Assembly: GCA_020284085.1 (NCBI GenBank)
Contig: JACEVL010000484.1
Span: 608,501-672,500, forward strand
Length of the DNA: 64,000 nt
Reading direction: 5' to 3'
Source of the DNA: Aporrectodea caliginosa
Lineage: Eukaryota; Annelida; Clitellata; Crassiclitellata; Lumbricidae
The translations under genes were made by a program, and so were the position numbers. Positions 60,348-64,000 of the stretch are shown here, in pieces; positions within the stretch are counted from its first letter, which is position 1, and every line of letters starts with the position of its first letter. The notes beneath the pieces are model-generated. The model had not been told where the DNA came from, did not search any database, and worked only from the letters and a program-made list of their open reading frames with translations.

Positions 60348-62469
60348 TTATCCGTTTCGCCAAATCTCGGTTGAAACCGGATGCCTATCTATTCGACTGC
60401 ATCTCCAATCGACGCTACTACTCCTCTGAGCATCTCCACTGGAAAAACCGGCATTCTGACCTAAGCCACATTCAGATGGACGCAAATGAAGGAACTGGAT
60501 CCCTTCTCTCTGCCTCAACGTAGTCCTTGAATTCATCGAACCTTGCCGTGTTTCTGACGGTCGGCCACCACCAGCTCCACGAGACCTCAGGCAGAAGACA
60601 GCATAAAGTCGCTGCTTCAAACGGGCGTTGAACCACGCGTACAAAAACGGATTAACGGCGCTGTTAACGAGCGCTAAGTTTTCCGCAATGACGTACACGG
60701 ATTCGGGAATAACGTGCGTGTATTCGCTCCAGATGTGGATTAAGTGTACGACAAAATATGGCGTCCAGCATACGACAAACGTACATATGATACTCAACGT
60801 CATTTGCACTGTACGGATCTTGGCGCGCGGCAGAGCTCTCGGGTTCAGTAGGGATTTTCGGAGTGTGGCATCGCGCGGTCGCCCGTCTCTCGGAATTGAA
60901 CCGGGTATCGATCCCACACAGACCTCACGGCTGCGCTGCCATACTACGCGGACGATGTTGACGTAGCAGAACGTCATCAAGATGGCGGGAACGACGAGAA
61001 TGTAGGCTGTGAGGAAGGTGAAGTATGTCTTTCTCTGCCACCAGGCAGTATAGCCGCGACTGGCACACTGGTATTTGATCGTTCCGTCAGAGTAGATGCC
61101 GACCGGAACCTGCAAGCGTATAGCAAGATTAGGTAAATTGGGGCATTAACGTCAGAAGAAATTGAATGGTCTACATTGGGATATATACTTAAGCAGATTC
61201 TAGTTATTTTGCACCTGCGCCGCATACTGATCAGAAGAATCGGTGGCTTGGAATGAAGGCGAGTAAATCTTCCTACATCCAATTTAGGTAACGAACGGAA
61301 GCATTAATATAGCGCATATATCTATTATATGGCCTGCAGGCACGCGATGTATAGGCCTAATAGCATAGCTCGATAATGAAAGGCTATAAATAGGAACAGT
61401 AGCATAGGCCTATAACTTGCAGCGTATGCGCTGAACGGCATGAAGTGTCTAGTACAGGGATGGCGAACCTTTTTTAAGGTGCGTGCCAAAATGCCGCTAA
61501 AAATTTAGAAACTACCGTCGCGTGCCTCTCGGAATTTTCCAGTATATAATTGTTTTTATCATGTAGGTTTCAATTGACAAAGCGTAGCAAAAAATGAATG
61601 AAAAGGCATTATTCTTTCAAAGATGATTTTAGAATGGTGTTACAATAAAGTCCTTCATGAAAGAAAATCTGATTTCCTACAGTGATTTCGTATTTCGAAG
61701 TTTGAAATTTTGGAGGAAGCTACAAATTGCGCGTTGTTACCTTCAGTTAATGAATGAATGATATGAGTGATACCTGTTTAAAGATGAACAGCTGAGGAGT
61801 GGCCAGTATGAGCGCCATCGACCAAGACAGAACGAGCATCAGCTTGCGTCTCTTGTCGTTATGTGGCGCTAGAGTACCAATCGGTCGGCAGATGGCCAGG
61901 TAACGATCGAAGCTCATTGCGGTCAGTATGAACGTGATGCTGGCCAGTGTGACCATCTGGACGTAGAGCAGGACCCGACAGGCCACGGCTCCGAGCACCC
62001 AACCACGCTCGAAGGTCACGAACAGGACCTCGGTCGTCATCGTGAAAAAGCAGACGGTCAGGTCACCCACTGCGAGGTTCACGATGAAGAGGTTCACCCG
62101 ACTGGTCAGCCACTTCCGGTTGGCGCCGCAGGTCAGCGTCGCGATGACGGCCACGTTTCCGGTCAGCGTTATGGCCATCAGCAGAGCCAGTATGCAGACG
62201 CGCTGGACCACTTCCGGCGTCCAGACCTCCGTGTGCGTCAGTCGCGGTAGATCAGAGCTGATTGGAAACATCTGGTGGTGGAGCTCAGAAATGTCTGTTG
62301 ACATGGTAACCTCTGAGGTGGTGGAGTGGTGGTTGGCAGCGGTGGAAAACAATGTGGAATTGCTTGACGATGGTTTTGTGTTGTCTTCTTCGACTCTGGA
62401 GAACCGGAAGTCGTACAGCCTCGTTCTGGTCGTCATCTCTGCCTCGTTCTCGGTGAAGAGACCCGCCAT
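60348..62469 (-). CDS. class A neuropeptide GPCR, NPS/CCAP-receptor-like, two exons, complete
   Basis: Exon 1 is 62469-61774 and exon 2 is 61109-60348; the intron is GT-AG and phase 0, giving 485 residues. The long N terminus has a glycosylation site (N37-S-T). Class A landmarks are all present: GN at 104-105 in TM1, LAVGD ending at D136 in TM2, C164 and C247 for the extracellular disulphide, DRY at 188-190, P273 in TM5, CWTP at 346-349 in TM6 and NPFLY at 385-389 in TM7. The third loop is about 40 residues; the tail is long and Arg/Ser-rich. TM3-TM4 and the LPRAKIRTVQMT / NLALVNSAVNPFLY segments resemble the vasopressin-related group, closest by eye to NPS and CCAP receptors. The ligand is inferred to be a small peptide of that system. 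A GnRH/corazonin-type receptor is less likely because of the TM7 motif. Confidence 0.9.
61455..61560 (+). mobile_element. solo hAT-type terminus in the GPCR intron
   Basis: CAGGGATGGCGAACCTTTTT and TGCGTGCCAAAATGCCGC are characteristic of a hAT terminal repeat, but no matching inverted end lies within the intron. Probably a truncated copy. Confidence 0.5.
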
Positions 62470-62637
62470 GATTCTTCTTGGCGATTAATTAATGAAATGT
62501 CACCCGACTAATCTACAACAATCCACGCATACACCAGTAAGCGTAAGGTATAATACATAATTCTATAATATATACATGCATTGTACACACACAGACGCAC
62601 GCAAGCACGCACACACACATATATATATATACATTGT

Positions 62638-62681
<44 letters not shown>

Positions 62682-63059
62682 GTGTGTAATATATTATATT
62701 ATATATAATTTAAACAATGTCTAGTATATCTCTGGAGACTGTATTGAGTTTCGTTAAAGTGCTGTCACACCTTATAAGCCAACTTATAAGCTGTGACATA
62801 ATAATGACATTCAATGCTGCAAGCTGCACACCTTATAAGGTGTGACATAGTAATGGCATTCAAGGTTGCAACACCCACTATGAAATCAAGTCCAAAGCAA
62901 TTCCATGCTTGCACTGCATGTCTTCGGATACATACCCTGTATGTTTGTGCATGCGCACGCTACACAGAAGAGATTGCCATGTGGTCATATACAGTTCGCG
63001 CCTCTTTTAATCCTCTGACTAACTTACTAACTTACAGTATAATGTAGCGGAGCATTCAC
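62470..63059. other. GPCR 5' flank with AC/AT microsatellite
   Basis: An (AC)n/(AT)n tract occupies about 62585-62700. The duplicated CACACCTTATAAG words near 62767 and 62828 are the only other structure. This span should hold the GPCR promoter; no specific site could be chosen. Confidence 0.5.
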
Positions 63060-63487
63060 ATAGCGCTTGCATATCTGCTTATGCAGCAAATAATCTATTT
63101 TGCCTAGATATAGATGGTAGAATATCGTTTTTAGGTCAAGCTCCACGCTACCTATGTGATCTTATTAGGCGGCCTATCTTAGCTACCTCTGGACGTCCTC
63201 TCCGCTCTTTCGACCATCATGGCCTTCTAGTTCCTCGGTCTCGGACTGCCACAGCACAGCAACGTGCCTATGCCTCTGTTGGCCCTTTGCTGTGGAATGA
63301 CCTTCCTGCTTTAACTCGTGCTGTGATGTTATCTGGGGGCACTACTGTTTCTGCTCGTTCTCTAAAGACTTTTCTTTTTCGAGAGGCCCTTCGCACTGGA
63401 AGCGCCTCTGATTAGGTTGTACTGTGAGAGGCGCTTTATACGTCCTTAAACAGAATAGAATAGAATAGAATAGAATAGAATAGAATA
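63060..63487 (+). pseudogene. LINE 3' fragment with (AGAAT)n tail
   Basis: The plus strand reads, across frames, RPSLATSGRPLRSFDHHG-like and YASVGPLLWNDLPALTRAV, the RT C-terminal end, followed by GGAAGCGCCTCTGATTAGGT, GAGAGGCGCTTTATACGTCC and (AGAAT)n at 63451-63487. Confidence 0.75.
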
Positions 63488-63582
63488 CATGAATTTTCAG
63501 CATACACGAATTGCTGCGTAAAAAGAGTTATTTTGCATATTTGAAAAACCGCATTCGCGCGCGCGTGTCAATGTGTTACTGG

Positions 63583-63673
63583 GTGTGTGTGTGTGTGTGT
63601 GTGTGTGTACGCGTGCGTGTGTGTTATCGTGTGACTGTGTGTGTATGCGTGTGCGTGTGTGTTATCGTGTAAC

Positions 63674-63717
<44 letters not shown>

Positions 63718-63860
63718 TGTTACTTTGTGTGTATGTGTGTGTTTTTGTGTGTATGTGTGTGTTTTTGTGTGTATGTGTGTGTTTGTGTGTGTATGCGTGT
63801 GCGTGGTAGTGTCTGTGTTTGTGTGTGTGCGTGCGTGTGGGTGCTTGGGTGGGTGTTTAT
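63583..63860 (+). repeat. (GT)n microsatellite
   Basis: GTGTGT with TATGTGTGTG and CGTGCGTG interruptions. The Cys-Val frames are artefacts. Confidence 0.95.
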
Positions 63861-64000
63861 CTCAGGTAGGCCTAATTAGCGCAGTCTTCTATCTGACACG
63901 ATTGCACCATAAACTGGCCGGGCAAAAAGGGCAGAACATAATTGCTTGGGGCAACGATCATTAAATCACAAAACTTAATCGGCGGCGGCGTCAAATTGCC

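Overview
This is animal nuclear DNA: intron-rich, AT-rich and crowded with transposons. The genes are split by GT-AG introns. The repeats are CR1/L2-like LINEs, tRNA-derived SINEs, non-autonomous hAT elements and long microsatellites. The gene set (a secreted GH3 beta-xylosidase-like enzyme, a Trk-like receptor 5' end, and a neuropeptide GPCR of the NPS/CCAP-receptor type) and the very frequent palindrome TAGGCCTA suggest a marine invertebrate, possibly an echinoderm or other non-vertebrate deuterostome. The species cannot be fixed from sequence reading alone.

Layout: (1) 213-10765, minus strand: a complete ten-exon gene for a 741-residue GH3 beta-xylosidase-like protein, with SINE copies in its introns. 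(2) 12.5-23 kb: a gene-poor stretch holding four hAT-type elements, each with a perfect 8-bp target duplication (12555-13544, 14925-16059, 20511-21485, 21883-22180), a 1.2-kb array of octamers, three 33-bp tandem repeats each carrying a perfect DR1 nuclear-receptor motif, and a decayed LINE. (3) 23.8-25 kb: a LINE reverse-transcriptase fragment. (4) 26389-48819, plus strand: three widely spaced exons (signal peptide plus LRRNT, then two LRR exons, all split in the same codon phase). They match the 5' architecture of Trk neurotrophin-receptor genes; later exons were not found. The large introns hold LINE fragments, a three-level nest of transposons (30633-31997), microsatellites, a decayed transposase (about 42.7-44.1 kb) and a hAT element that carries a LINE fragment (46035-46985). 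(5) Minus-strand candidate exons at 50239-50122, 42600-42550 and 39076-39041 join in phase and may be a small unknown gene lying antisense inside the Trk-like locus. (6) 52.4-53.7 kb: a palindromic GTGGA/TCCAC repeat beside a candidate terminal exon. (7) 54.07-58.79 kb: a multi-level transposon nest with two LINEs. (8) 60348-62469, minus strand: a complete two-exon class A GPCR of 485 residues. (9) 63.06 kb to the end: a LINE tail and a (GT)n tract.

Nothing suggests the genes form an operon or joint pathway; they look like independent loci. I saw no bacterial-type system, CRISPR array or defence island. The most useful results are the exon-level reconstructions and the dated nesting of the mobile elements. 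All gene models and element boundaries were read by eye from the sequence, without alignment software.
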